A stretch of DNA of 64,000 bases from Straminergon stramineum. Its lineage: Eukaryota > Streptophyta > Bryopsida > Hypnales > Calliergonaceae. Position 1 is the stretch's first letter; every line of letters begins with the position of its first letter. Shown piece by piece: positions 11,301-23,159 of this stretch. Location of the stretch: assembly GCA_963920665.1 (NCBI GenBank), contig OY987267.1, positions 7,812,001 to 7,876,000 of the forward strand, given 5' to 3'. The position numbers and the translations under genes were made by a program. The notes under the pieces are model-generated. The model ran no database searches, was not told where the DNA came from, and was given only the letters and a program-made list of their open reading frames with translations.

Positions 11301-13490
11301 TATAGGTACTTCAAGTATGTTCTTTTCCCTGCTAAAGCCATTTCCAAATCTCCCACTTTCTTTGCAAATTATTTGGACAAAGAAAGTGAAGAGTGCATGT
11401 TCACAAAGGGGATCATGAAATCTTGGGATCCCTTGCATTGGGAAAAGTGTGGGTGGTATTTAGATTGTCCCTCAAAAGACCTCCCACTTTTGACATTGCC
11501 CTTCGAGATGCCATTGAACCCGCCCTCAAAGGTACAATTGTAATTGTTCCTAAACCCATGGACAAGGATGCAACCAAGAAGCCCAAGAAGACAAAGCCTA
11601 AGGCAAAAAAGGTAGTGGTTGAACTTGACAATTTTGATGAAGGTGTGCCAGTTCAACACAGTCTCCAAAAACTTGTTGTTCCTGGGCCTTCTTCTTCAAA
11701 TGTTGAGGTGATATCCCCTGCTTCAAAGCGGCAAAAGACATCTCCTACTCTTGAGGTTCTCATGCCAACCTCCTCTCCTATCTTTGAGCTACCTCCCAAG
11801 CTTAGAGGTATGATGAGTACTTTGACTCCTTTGCCTACAAAGCATACATCTTTGGATTTAATCTTGAATGATTCTTTTGTTAGAATCATTGAGGAGAAGA
11901 AGAAGAATGGTACCTTTGGTGCACCATATGATGACATTGTGGCTTTTCTATCAAAGGTGAGTTAATTCTTTTTTTTTTTCTAATTTCATGTTTTATTGTT
12001 ATCAAATTTTAGTTACATATTCTATAAAATTCATCTCTTCTAATTCATGATGTTTTGTGACTTTGACATCTCCAATCATGAATTAATATTCTTAAAATTT
12101 GTCTTTGTAGGTTGGTCAAGGCAGAGAGTTCTTTTTTGATGGAAAAGTGCAAAAGAGACCTGCTGCGGACCTTATTATTGCAGAATACCCAGATGGTCTT
12201 CGAGTTCCAGGGGGCTCAAATCCACCATCTCAAATTCCACATTGGAATGCCACGATTCCAAGTTTTCTTCAAGTAATGATGGCATTCTCTCTTACCTATC
12301 TTCATGATGATGGAGCATTCCTTCTATTTTATCCTGACAATTCTACAGTGAAGAGAGAAGTGGTAGGATTCTTCAAGAACTACAAGTTCAAGATCAAGGA
12401 TGAGTGGACTATCATTAACTACTTACATTTGGCAAATCCTATGAACCCATCTAAAAATGTAAGTATTCATTTCAAGCTTTCATTTATGTCATTGATTCAA
12501 TACTTATTACATTTCCACTGATTTTATATACACTTTCTAATTTGAATTTGATTTCCAAACTCTGAAGTTCAAGGCTTTATTGTTGATTCGATCATTTACC
12601 TCTCCCATTGCAACGCAACCTCAAGAGTTTGTAATTACTATTGATCCTTCAATTCTTGAGGTTGATTTAACCACGGACGGTGTTCTCTTCAACTCTATTA
12701 CTACAACAACTCAGTTATGTAGAAAGGAAGATGGCAAACCATGGAGGGGTGCTAAAGAGAAGTCAAAGGTTCTAATGAAGCTTTTCATTCATTGCTTGAG
12801 CCCTGTAGGTGGCATTGTGGCAGACATGACTGCCTCTACAGGTATTGTAATCTACAATATTGAATTATTGTTGTCTATTGTCAATTTCATTTTTTAATCT
12901 ATACTTCCATTTGAATGTTTTCATAATGTTAAAATTGTGTCTCATTTAGGTTCTTCAATAAGAGCGGCTCATTCATCTAATCGCCATATCCTAGCATTAG
13001 AAAGTGATGCCAAACTCTTTGATCAGGTACTAAAGCCTTTTATAACACCTACAACTATCTCCAAGACTCTTGATTCTACTACCATATGTGATGGCATGAA
13101 GATTGATGATGATTCTCCAATTGAAGATGTCGCACTACTTGACTTATGTGAGTAAGTTTTATTTATGTTTTCTTTTTTAACAACTTTAGTTATAAATTTT
13201 TTTCTTTTGTATTTTAATTTTTTACAACATATTCTAATATATGGTTTGTCGTTTGCAGTTGGATGAATCCATTGCCAAGGCAAACTTTGCCTTTTTATCA
13301 ACACCGTGGATTTTTTAGAAGTCCCTCCACTAGTCCTCGTGGCCTCCCTATTTATACTAAAGATATAGCATTAGCTTATGCTAATGCTTCATCTGATTCA
13401 TCTTCAATTTCTCTATCACCTTGTAGATCTTATGATCCTAGAGTATGTTCTTACTTTGAACTCAGTGCATCTGAGTCAGATGATATTTGA
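8355..13490 (+). pseudogene. ParB/Srx-like domain fused to permuted DNA methyltransferase, nine exons, broken
   Basis: Exons by splice sites: 8355-8559, 9449-10049, 10162-10406, 10549-10964, 11064-11956, 12111-12458, 12568-12841, 12950-13151, 13259-13490. Phases match at the junctions checked. Exon 1 is glutamate-rich. Exon 2 holds a ParB N-terminal-like domain: a start resembling IPLxxI, then MVWDGNHRLQAW (residues about 217-228), the GxHR signature of ParB and sulfiredoxin folds. A helical middle follows. Exon 5 has a basic KKPKKTKPKAKK stretch. Exon 6 has DLIIAEYPDGL where methyltransferase motif IV (DPPY-like) is expected. Exons 7-8 encode VADMTASTGSSIRAA and ALESD, which fit motif I plus the acidic ribose-binding residue. 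Motif IV preceding motif I is the permuted (beta-type) order. ParB-methyltransferase fusions are known in bacteria and phages. Breaks: TAA at 9517-9519 and 9844-9846; frameshifts near A5 at about 10,218, T7 at about 10,734, and between 11,460 and 11,500. Motif IV is degenerate. Probably inactive here. Confidence 0.75.
8592..9281. repeat. Eight phased palindromes, 96-bp period, in intron 1
   Basis: Intron 1 (8560-9448) of the ParB-methyltransferase gene contains eight copies of a GCCGTTAACGGC-type palindrome. The TTAA centres are at 8599.5, 8695.5, 8791.5, 8887.5, 8983.5, 9079.5, 9176.5 and 9272.5, so the spacing is 96 bp throughout except for one 97. Several cores are perfect (8786-8797, 9171-9182, 9267-9278); others differ by one or two transitions. 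The intervening DNA is also repeated (TTCAGGCTTCAGATTTTTTTC-type blocks), so this is a diverged tandem repeat whose palindromic core is its best-kept part. Confidence 0.85.
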
Positions 13491-14339
13491 GTTTGTTTTT
13501 ATGATTTGATATTCGATTTCTATTGTCTTGTTTTTCAAATTGAATCTACCTATATATGATGTGGCAAAAATCTGATTTCATGGCCTAAGACTTCACCTTA
13601 TGCCCAAATTGAACAATAATTCTTAAACCTTGAATTGTACTCCATCATTGAACTTTTTAAAATTTCACAAAGAAGAGTTCAACAATGAAACTATTAACAT
13701 TGAATCCATTATTTAGTCTATATAATAGAAATGATATTTATTTCTAGAAAAAAAGTTCAAAAAAGACAGTTCAAAAAAGAAGGACATCAACTTACTAGAA
13801 AAATGTTTGGTTATGTCATTTGGGGATAATACATTTATTTGGTATATAATATATGACTACTATGTTTATTTTCAATATTCAATGTCTAAGATATTTTTGT
13901 TCTTTATTAAAAGTATAGTTATAAAAAGAAAAGAAAAGAGGTGGACCATTTTCATCCTTTAAATTCACATAAAGGCCAATGATGAAGACTATATTTATCA
14001 CTCAATCATTCAAAAGCATTTTGTGCATATAATATTTAGAACCTTTGTCTATTACTAGATTTCTGTTCAATTTTAGTTTTTTACAACCTATGTTTTTTTC
14101 TCTTTCTATTTTATACTTTACAAATGTCTCATTTATGATGGTGTTATGATATATTGCAATTTTACATTTCTATGCTTTGTTGTGAGACACCCTAAACCAC
14201 TACACCTATTTTCATTATGTGTTTGATTACAAATATTGTCTACTTTGATTATATCTCAAGTTTTGGATATATATTTGTTCTATTTTTTGGTACAAAATAG
14301 AAAAGTGGCATATTCGTTTGTTGTTCATTTGAGCTTTGG
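13491..14339. other. 3' region of Element 1, no gene
   Basis: AT-rich DNA lies between the last exon and the right TIR. It probably includes the 3' untranslated region of the preceding gene. No open frame or repeat is supported. Confidence 0.4.
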
Positions 14340-14479
14340 ATACTTACATCTAATTCCACGGTCATAGGTCCCCCAAAATTTAAAAATCCTAAATTGAAAG
14401 AAAAAAATGGAGGCTCACAGGCTCACACGCTCACATGCTCACAGGCTCATGCTCACAAGCTCACATACTAGCATCCCCG
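14340..14479. repeat. Element 1 right terminal inverted repeat
   Basis: This is the inverted partner of the left TIR, ending CTAGCATCCCCG. It contains six or seven GCTCA motifs at 14,412-14,465. It is immediately followed by the target duplication at 14480-14489. Confidence 0.75.
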
Positions 14480-14489
14480 TTTCTCAACC

Positions 14490-16705
14490 TCCTAGATTTT
14501 TCTTGAACCCATTCTAGACTTTTTGCAAATTTGGGCAAACTCTAGTGACTTCAAATTCCTTTGAGCCATTGCATGAAATTTTCAAAGCAACTCCTAATCA
14601 ACATCTTCCATGTATGAAGTTTTGTTTCATGCCATTTCGTAAGTATAACAAAAGATTTTTTTGAAACTTAACACTATAAATCTTGAAATGGAATGCTATG
14701 AATACCTACTTATAAAGTTTAATTGATTAGATTAGATTGGAATGGATCTAGTTTGATATCTACACATATAGTTTTGAATCATTGTATTCCACTTAATTGA
14801 AAGTTGTGAAGGACTTTGTTTTGTTCATATTAAATTCAAAAATAACATATAAAGTTCTTTTGGAACTCAATTTTCAATTTGAGGGGATAAAAACAAAAGT
14901 GTAGGATATTTTTTAATTTACAAGAATATTTTCACAATAATTGAGATCAACATTTCTAATTCCATGTCAAGGTATTAGTGATTTGGATATGTACCACTTT
15001 TCAAATAATTTTTTCTTATAACATAAATATTGTTTGTTTGTATTTGGGGGGGGGCATAATATAGCTTAAATTATTACGAACCTCAAGGGGAGTCACCAAC
15101 ATCAATCTAAAATATTTAGGTGAATTAAAATATACTTCTAATTGCTTCATTTTTGCTTAGCAACAAAACTCTAAAAACTTTAAAAAAAAATAAGGGCTTT
15201 ATAAAATCACATGCAAGCTTGATCTCTAAATATTTCATGTATATTTTGGAAAATTCTATTTCAAGTATGTTTCTAATATATCCTAGAAATATAGTTTGGA
15301 CACATGTGGTTACAAAATAATGCAAAGAATTCACTACTACAATGAGTTGAGAGCCCCTTTCATTGCAAAGTTAGAATATAAAGGTGTTATAAGGTCACAT
15401 GCATCTATATTCATTATTAGAAAATGAAACTAGAGGCATAAGTGATTAACCCTTAAGTGCTCAAGCTACTATTTTTTGGTTGTTGCTCGACTTCGGGCAG
15501 CATTTTTGAGCAAATTTTTCTTTTTCTTTTAAAAGATTAAGTTGTCTTTCAATATTTATATTCAAAACTAAGATCACTACAGTCAAATAGAAAATATAAG
15601 AGAAATAGCACAAAGTGATTAGGATTTGACAAGTGTTGAAAAGTTTATTATTTGGAGAAACTATTGGTGTGTACATTACTATATTTGATGCATTTTTCAC
15701 AAATCAATAAAAACCAAAAAGAATTAAAATGCTAAAGAGAGAAATTGTATTTTTGGTGAATTTTTGAAGTTATATCTTCAAAATTCATTTGCACGTAATC
15801 TAAAATTAATTTAATAATTTTGACTTTATAGGTACTTTCTACTATTTGTGCTTCACATTATCTTTGTTGATGCAAACTTCAAAAAATTTATAAAACCTAT
15901 ATTTTAAAACACATTTGTATTTTGTCTAAACCCCTTGGGCTTTTAGGGGGTAGCAGACAATACTTACATATAACAAATCCATAAAAATTTGAAATTGTTC
16001 TAAGAGATCCATCTTACTAATTATCTTATAACATACTAAAAAGTTCTACTAAATTTCCCAAAAGTTATGAAAAATGAAGTATTGATTCAATTAGAATGGT
16101 TGAAAATAGCGTACATACTCACAAATGTCCACTTCAGAACTACTACTACAAATGTCACTCTAAAAGCTATTACCATGTAGCAATTGAAGTAATTCATTGC
16201 AAGGATTTTTTTTTCAATTTTTTTGAAACAAAGAATAAAAAATGCATATAAAAGAGAAAAAACATTAGAAAATTAGAGCTTCTTATTTATCTTCATTATT
16301 CATTGAATTAGAAAATGGGGTAGGTTGTTAGGAGCTCTATCTAATATAGTTAGGTCATTGTGTGAACCACAAACAAATTTGAATATTCATTCCTTCAATG
16401 AATATGGTTTTTTTCCCTTTGAAAGATGAATAAAGGTTAAAAAGGACAAACAAACATACAATATGGAATAGCCTAAACAATTGATTGTCCAATCAAGTTG
16501 GACAAGTTACACTTGAGTAGAAACTAATTTTGACTAGGAAGAATGTAAGAGCAATGATATCAATATAACAAAACCTTAGAATCTCCAAATTTTTGATGAA
16601 AAATACACATTTATATACTAAGATGCACCTTCTAATATTTTTCCAGACCATTGCCAAAAAATCCAAAGTTGTCATTGTAGTTATAATTATTGTCTATTCA
16701 CTACT
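14490..16705. other. AT-rich intergenic
   Basis: No coding frame is supported. It contains a G9 run at about 15,046-15,054. TTAACCCTTAA near 15,449 resembles the end of the TTAACCCCTAA repeat family, but a matching second end is not convincing. Confidence 0.45.
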
Positions 16706-16909
16706 CACTACAAGAGAAAGAGGTTTTCTAAGTATAGGCCTAGTAGTATAGGCCTATAAGTAATGATTTCAAAGGGAAGTTTATAGTAAAATTTTACTAA
16801 AAATACATGTTTTTTTAGTAAAAGTTTATTATAAACATCCCTTTCAGATCATTACTTATAGGCCTATACTACTAGGCCTATACTTAAAACATCCCTTTTT
16901 CTTGTAGTG
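16706..16909. repeat. CACTA-like MITE, near-perfect foldback
   Basis: A 204-bp element starts CACTACAAGAG and ends CTTGTAGTG. Its two halves are inverted copies over most of their length, including TATAGGCCTATAAGTAATGAT and its complement, so the transcript would fold into a long hairpin. CACTACAAG termini are typical of CACTA-type non-autonomous elements in plants. A 3-bp target duplication is not evident. Confidence 0.7.
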
Positions 16910-17463
16910 GATCTTCTTGAACTCAGGATTGCATGCTCAAATGTTTCACACAAAACAATTGAATGACAAAATGACAAGAATGAGTAAATTAGAGGGTCAA
17001 ATTGTGGAGTTATTGTAGCTTTGTAGATGTTCCTGTTGGACAAACTCCTAAACCTTTGAATTGTACGCACAATGCAAACGTGCATAGGCAAAAAGTATAT
17101 GAGAGGCCGCCCAAGATTTGTGATTTCAAAGGTTGCAATGGCTGGTTCTATACCCCTAAATTCAATGACTAAATGTACCCGCATAGTATTTCTAGCTTGA
17201 AATTGGAGGTGTGCAAAAAAAATTTATAGGCTACAACTAGTGTATTTTGGGGTTTTTTGGACCAATGGTTATAATGACCTTATTTTCAAGTAGGATTCAA
17301 ATTCTTTGGCTCCTTTCTTTTTGGTGGGCTCAAAGCAAAAGTGTCCAATTTTGAATGTGCAATTTTTGTATGTGTTGGTTCTACATGATAAATGAAATGA
17401 GGTTTTAGAAACATTGTGGTAGCAGTGCATAGGGTCATGATTATAGTTTGGCATTTTTAATTC

Positions 17464-18049
17464 TTTAGCACCCAAATGTCCAATTTATGAACGATGAATA
17501 GAGTGAAACTAACATTACTTCTCATTATTGCTTGAATGAAAGTCATCCTAATTTGTAGAGATACTTTATCAAGTTGTTGTCCTATTTGATGGTTGGATTT
17601 GATGTTACTAGAATACATATTTTTCTAAAATTACAAATGTGCAAGTATTTCAAGTGGTTGACCATGCCAAAGTTTCATTGACTCTAGTTCAAAAATGGAT
17701 TTGCCAAAATGACATTATATATTAGATGTTAAGAACACAAAAATTTCAAAAAATCACCATGTGAAGAGAACCTTGTTTCAAATTCCTTCCAACAAATTTT
17801 ATTCAAAAATTGATAACATTTTGCTTGTAATTGAATTTAGAAGGAATTTTGGAAATTTTCCTTTCCAAATTTATAAAAAAATATTGGTGATAGAATTGGT
17901 GAATCTAATCGTACACATGGAATCTAGAACTCAAAATCTACAACCTTTACTCGTATGTCAATTCCAAAATATTCTTCCAAATAGCACTTTATAATGCTTT
18001 TTCTCAAATCATCAATTCTAGAGACGAATCTTGACATTTAGGGGTTAAC
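17464..18049 (-). repeat. TTAACCCCTAA-family element, inverted copy
   Basis: About 585 bp form the left arm of a large inverted repeat, ending with TTAGGGGTTAA at 18039-18049. The sequence is an inverted, diverged copy of 18,086-18,670. No coding frame is supported. Another copy lies near 36,552-37,815. Confidence 0.65.
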
Positions 18050-18085
18050 TACTTGCTTTGTGCATACCATAACTTTACTTACCTT

Positions 18086-18670
18086 TTAACCCCTAAATGT
18101 CAAGATTCATCTCTAGAATTGATGATTTGAAGAAATCCCTAATAAAGTGCTATTTGGGAGCATATTTTGGAATTGATATAAAAATAAAAGTTGTAGACTA
18201 TGAGTTGTAGATTCCATCCGTACAATTAGATTTACTAGTGCTATCACCAATATTTTTTTATAAATTTGGAGAGAAAAATTTCAAAATTCCTTCAAAATTC
18301 AATTACAAGCAAAATATTATCAATTTTTGAGTAAAATTTGTTGGAAGGAATTTGAAACAAGGTTCTCTTCACATGGTGATTTTTTGAAATTTTTGTCTTC
18401 TTAACATCTATGACCTCATTTTGGCAAATTCATTTTTGAACTTGAGTCAATGCCGTTTTGGCTTGGTTAACCACTTGACATACTTGCACATTGGTAATTT
18501 TAGAAGAATATGTACTCTAGTAACACCAAATCCAACCCTTATTTAGGACACAACTTGATAATGGATTTCCATAAATTAAAATCACTTTCATCCAAGTAGT
18601 AAGGAGGATGAAACTTCAGTTACAATCTATTCATCTTCCAAAAAATGGACATCGAAGCGCTTAGGGGTCA
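18086..18670 (+). repeat. TTAACCCCTAA-family element, direct copy
   Basis: Starts TTAACCCCTAA at 18086 and ends TTAGGGGTCA at 18661-18670. With the preceding copy it forms a head-to-head pair separated by 36 bp, so a transcript through both would fold into a hairpin of about 580 bp. This could be two insertions or one foldback element. Confidence 0.65.
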
Positions 18671-19538
18671 TCCATGAATCGTCAATGCTATACGATGGTA
18701 ATGCATTTTTTATGTGGAGCAACACAAACATGCCATTGGAAGGACAAAGTTTCTCATCCAAAAGTCACTACTTGTCACCTATTTTGTAGATGGTTAATTT
18801 TGTAGAGGATTCTTGACAAGAATTCTTAAAATAACAGGTTCCAAAAATTTTCCCGTGGTGAAAATTTTGAAGGCTTGTACCTCAAATCCACATAATCTCA
18901 ACATCTGAATGATGATCAAGCATCCATGCAAAGCGATTCATGAATGTTTCAAAATGGAACTGAAGGGCATGTGTAGCAAGCTTCTCAAAGAATCAGTCGT
19001 GTCGTGTTGTTTTGAAAGCACAATCTCTCTTTGCTGACTCTTGTCAATGCTCTGTAGTACGTGTGCCCAGAGCTTCCCAACAAGCCCAAAATTTTCGTCC
19101 TTAACTTATTAGTGTCGCATTGCTCCCATTTTCAGGTCTTCTGTTCTTTGTCATCACCTCGTTGTTGTCGATTGCAATTTTATCTTGCATTGAGCGTGGA
19201 ACTGCCGCAAGTGCTACAAATGCGCCTAGTGAGTGCGTCTTTCAAAGCAAACACTACATTCGGTTGTGTTCGTGTTGTTGTCAGGGTTGGAGGTTTTATG
19301 CCTTTGTGTCAATTGACAGGGTGTTTTGAATCAAAGAATATGTGTGCATGGCGTTTTGTACAAAGTTTTTAAAGTTTCCGGCCTTTTTCAGCTTCCTTAC
19401 AATGTGCAAGCAAGATTGTATGTGGTGTTGGAGCTTTGTTTTGTTGAATTGTTTACTTAGATTGTTGTGCTTCTTCGGTTTTTCTTGCTCTAATGATAGA
19501 ACTCCTACACTGTTCACTCATTGTGTGTAATAGGGCAG
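18671..19538. other. Intergenic, no supported gene
   Basis: Composition is less AT-rich from about 18,950. A hydrophobic frame at 19,120-19,329 (LLFFVITSLLSIAILS) could encode a membrane segment, but there is no good start context or domain. It may be the 5' part of the gene fragment at 19,539. Confidence 0.3.
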
Positions 19539-19700
19539 GGCCTAGAAGACGAGAGACTGAGGCAACAAGGGTATCCCAAACTTAATATGCAACCTCGCAA
19601 TTTGCCACCGAAGCCAGATGAGCTAAGCTATATCTTTGAGAGAGCTGCAAAGTATAGAATGCTTCAAAAGAAGGTACAAAATTGGTTACATAGGAATTGA
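19539..19700 (+). CDS. Possible exon of an unrecognised gene
   Basis: After an acceptor-like GGGCAG, a frame runs GLEDERLRQQGYPKLN, then LPPKPDELSYIFERAAKYRM, to either a donor-like AAG|GTAC at about 19,673 or a stop at 19,698-19,700. The amino-acid composition and codon use look coding rather than random. No domain is recognised. A short frame beginning MDIDPWCETHIDACEDE follows near 19,702. It may be a captured or degenerate gene fragment. Confidence 0.3.
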   Translation, partial: GLEDERLRQQGYPKLNMQPRNLPPKPDELSYIFERAAKYRMLQKKVQNWLHRN

Positions 19701-21805
19701 GGATGGATATTGATCCTTGGTGCGAAACTCACATAGATGCTTGTGAGGATGAGACGCTTGCAGACAGTGACTGTGAGTGTTGTTGTTTTGATTAACGATT
19801 TGAAGAAGTAGTCCATGTAAAATCCTTTTTATAGATCAAATGTATTGTGCATTTTAGCCTCGTCATAGTTGTGGGTTCAATTCTTGATTGGTGTATGTGT
19901 AACACAATGCATGTTGCCACTCTCTCATCTTAAAAGTCAAATTCTTAGGTTTGAAGACTCTTGTAGTGTGTAGAGGGTGTAACACCTTTTTTGCTTCAAA
20001 TGCTTGTAACAAATAATAGGTGTCAACTTTTGGTGGATCGCAAGCATTCACTAATTTGCTTCTTTGCATGCATACAAGTGGTTGTGAAGAATCCTTCCTT
20101 TGTTCTTAGATACTATGAGCTTGACATTCAATGAAAATGCCACTATTTTTATTTGTCTCCAAAGACATACTCAACTTGGAAAACGCCATTAGATGAGATT
20201 TGGGCCAAATAGAAGATTGCGAGTTCCCAATAGTGGGGAATTCACCGAATTGTGCCTCTGTAGCAATGTTGATGTGGTCGGGCGATGACCACGTCAATTT
20301 TTTTCATTTTTTTTTGTTAAATCTATTTTTTCTATTTTTTTTCAATTTTAAGACCAAAAAAAATTAAGTTTTTTAGTATCTATGACAATTGACAGTAGTC
20401 AACTATGCCCTCACTACTACAAAAATAGCATGGGGAACAAGCCTAAAAGGGCCCCTTATTTTTCCAAATCTCTTCTAATGATTTGATCTATGTTTATGTC
20501 TATTGCATATTTTGCAAGTGAAACAAGCCTTGCTTCATGATACGTTTGCCAATTATGAGCAATGTTAAGTTGAAGATGCAGTCATGCAAGCAAAAATTGT
20601 GGAATTGGTGAATTTGAAGTCTTCTTGTTAAAACCTATTACTTAGTTTAATAGATTTTATCAAGTTCTAATAGAAATCAACTTAGATGAAAAACAAGAAA
20701 TCTAACAAAAAAATTTGATAATATTCTATTAAAATCTTTTAAACACGACGTGTCTTGACAATTATTACTACATTAAACCACATTAAACCAAAAAATACAA
20801 AACACAAATCCAATGAAACAAAATTTCACCATATCTAATGTAAATAGGAATGGTGGTTTTGTACTAATGATTTACATCAATCTCAAAAAAAGATTGGAAT
20901 TATATCTCTATTTATTTCAACTTCCCTTACAAATGCTCAAAGCCAATGTAGAGACAATGGCCTTGGGTTTTTAAATAAGGTCCACCAACCTATCACCACT
21001 TTGATCCCATGAGTACCTTAAAAGACAACTTTTGAGTGGTTTCTATTTGAAATTCAAGTGGCCAAATGAATTATATGTTTTTGATAGAAAATAAATTTTA
21101 TGGATTCTCAAAGTAGTTAGTCTAGAAAATATAGAATCCCTCATTGGTAGGGAACACGAGCGTCCAAAATAAAACTTGAAACCACCCCAAAATAAATCTT
21201 ACATCAACTCCCTTAAATTATATTTTCATGTTTATAATGTCTTAAAATTCCCTTGAAGCACCTCCGTAATGAATGATGTAATTTCGATCATACGTTGTCA
21301 TTTATAAACTGTGAATTAATTTATGTAATATTAGTCAAGCCTATTGCCATTCATTGAGAATTGTAAAGTTGCCTCATTGTCTTCCATTGGATTGCTCAAT
21401 TAACTTTTCAAATTTCATTCCAAAATTGATGAGAGTGAATGTAAATTTAAATTCAATTGGAGTGGTTTCATAGGTGCCCTAATTGGATCATGAGTGCTAG
21501 TAGTTTGGTTTAGCTACTCCTAAGGTATCACAATAAGCTTAGTTTAAATTTTCAAAAAATTCAATGTGAAGATGGTTTGTAAAGTTCAACTTAGAGAAAT
21601 GATTTATTTACTATAATGTTTTTCTTGAAAAAAATTTGAAAACAATTATTATAGATCATAAACACATGTTTGAATCTAACAATGTACTAACCAAAATTTC
21701 TAAGATAAAATTGATACCAAAAATTCAATATTATTTCAAAAAAATTATTTATGAATAAAATCATTTATCAATTTTTTTTTCTTGCTATAAGTTTAACCTC
21801 TAAAC
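19701..21805. other. AT-rich intergenic
   Basis: No supported gene. CACTACTACAAAAATAGC at about 20,413 resembles a transposon terminus, but no partner end was found. Otherwise nothing is recognised. Confidence 0.45.
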
Positions 21806-22084
21806 CAATGATACTAGTATGAGAGCATAAAAATGTGAGCCTACAAGCCTTGAGTCTAAGTATGAGCAGATACTCTACATCCACTAAAAGTGCCTAAAAC
21901 ATAATTATGTATCTAAAACATAGGTATCTTATAACCATGAAAGTGCTTGTAATATGGGTACTTAGTATAACATAAATACTCTATAATCATGAAAGGTGTG
22001 TATAATATATATACCTATAACATAGATGCCTAGGCTCCTAGACTCATGGGGATCAAGATTCTAGGCTCACATACTAGCACCCCT
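21806..22084. mobile_element. 279-bp non-autonomous derivative of Element 1
   Basis: The left end CAATGATACTAGTATG matches the left end of Element 1 (CAATGACGCTAGCATG). The right end GCTCACATACTAGCACCCC matches the right end of Element 1. The interior is short and non-coding, with repeated ATAGGTATCTTATAAC-like units. Flanks ACCTCTAAAC and CACCCTAAAC are a possible worn target duplication. It would depend on a transposase supplied in trans. Confidence 0.65.
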
Positions 22085-23159
22085 CACCCTAAACAATGAT
22101 CCTTAGACCATATACTCAACCTTAATATTCTTTACTTGGAATGTTGTAATTTTTCACTAAATTTGCTAGTGGAAACTTTTTCACTTTATTTTTCGAAGAT
22201 GAATCCACATGTCTTCTACAAATCCTAAAATTATCATGGAAAATTGATGAAAATTGGAAATTATTTTGAATTTACGAAGAATTAGTGAAAGAAATTTGTA
22301 CTAAATACACAAAATGCTTAAAAAAATCTTTAAATCTCATTATAGCTGTAAAATATGAGGAATTTAGGGTTTAAAATTTAAGACACCAACTTAAGGTGAA
22401 AGCCAAAATTTCTTTCATTCAATACTCAAAAAATGAATAGATTCTAGTTGTTGATCGTAAGTTCAAATTGAAATAAAATAGTCAATTTTAGGGATTTTTT
22501 TAAAACTTCAAATTAATATATAAACTAGATTTACTAACATTCATTTCAATAGTTCAAGTTCAAAAATTATAAGTTTCTTGTCTACAATTTCATATCGAGA
22601 GCAAAGATGTGCAAGTCATCAAAAAACACTAAAAAAGTTGCATCTTTTGTCATCCATTTTTTTAGCATCCTCTTATTAAGAGAGGTCATTGATAATACCT
22701 CAATGAGGTAATTTTCACCACGACCTACAATATACTCTTTCAAGGAACCCTTCCAAAATAATTGGATGAAAAATCTTAGTCCTTCATCTAGAAATTTGCA
22801 TTAGAAATCATTAAGGAGACACTTTTTGGTTGCAACGCAATTTGTGGTCAAAATTTGGGATTTAAAATATAGTGATTAGAAAAAGATTTATTTTCACCTA
22901 TTAGTAAAGTCATTGGGATTATTTTGAAATGAAAAAAACCATTAAAATTTTGAAGTGACACATAGTAATCTGCTTTGAACTACAGAATGTTTGGAAAAAA
23001 AATTGAAAATCCATATTCATTGGTATAAATATCAAAGAAACTAAGACAAAAATCTTTATACAACCAATAGATGAAATTGGTTCTGTGATTGTGTCTATTG
23101 AGTACATCCATATTGAAAAGCTAAAGAAAATCTAAAATAGATCAATTGAATGAGTAAGC
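22085..23159. other. AT-rich intergenic
   Basis: No supported gene or repeat boundary. At its right end (about 23,111-23,158) lies a 48-bp sequence repeated directly after the Tc1 element at about 24,651. Confidence 0.4.

Larger units (their letters stand above)
2645..14479. mobile_element. Element 1: 11.8-kb Mutator-like transposon with ParB-methyltransferase gene
   Basis: The element is flanked by a perfect 10-bp direct repeat, TTTCTCAACC, at 2635-2644 and 14480-14489, the target-duplication size expected of Mutator elements. Its ends are inverted: CTAGCATGTGAGC near 2656 at the left and GCTCACATACTAG near 14471 at the right. Each end carries several TGAGC/GCTCA motifs over about 70 bp. 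A further matching block (GGGACCTATGA near 2830, inverted near 14,370) shows that the inverted repeats extend inward with indels. Inside are two divergent units: a MULE transposase reading left, which stops about 520 bp from the left end, and a ParB-like/methyltransferase gene reading right, which stops about 990 bp from the right end. The boundaries are seen directly; the Mutator assignment rests on the transposase domains and the duplication length. The copy is probably inactive because both genes carry stops. Confidence 0.88.

Noticed and set aside
15449..15955. Another TTAACCCCTAA-family element
   Set aside because: The left motif is weak (TTAACCCTTAA) and the supposed right end does not match it as an inverted repeat.
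20413..20430. CACTACTACAAAAATAGC as a transposon end
   Set aside because: Only one end was found; no inverted partner at a plausible distance.
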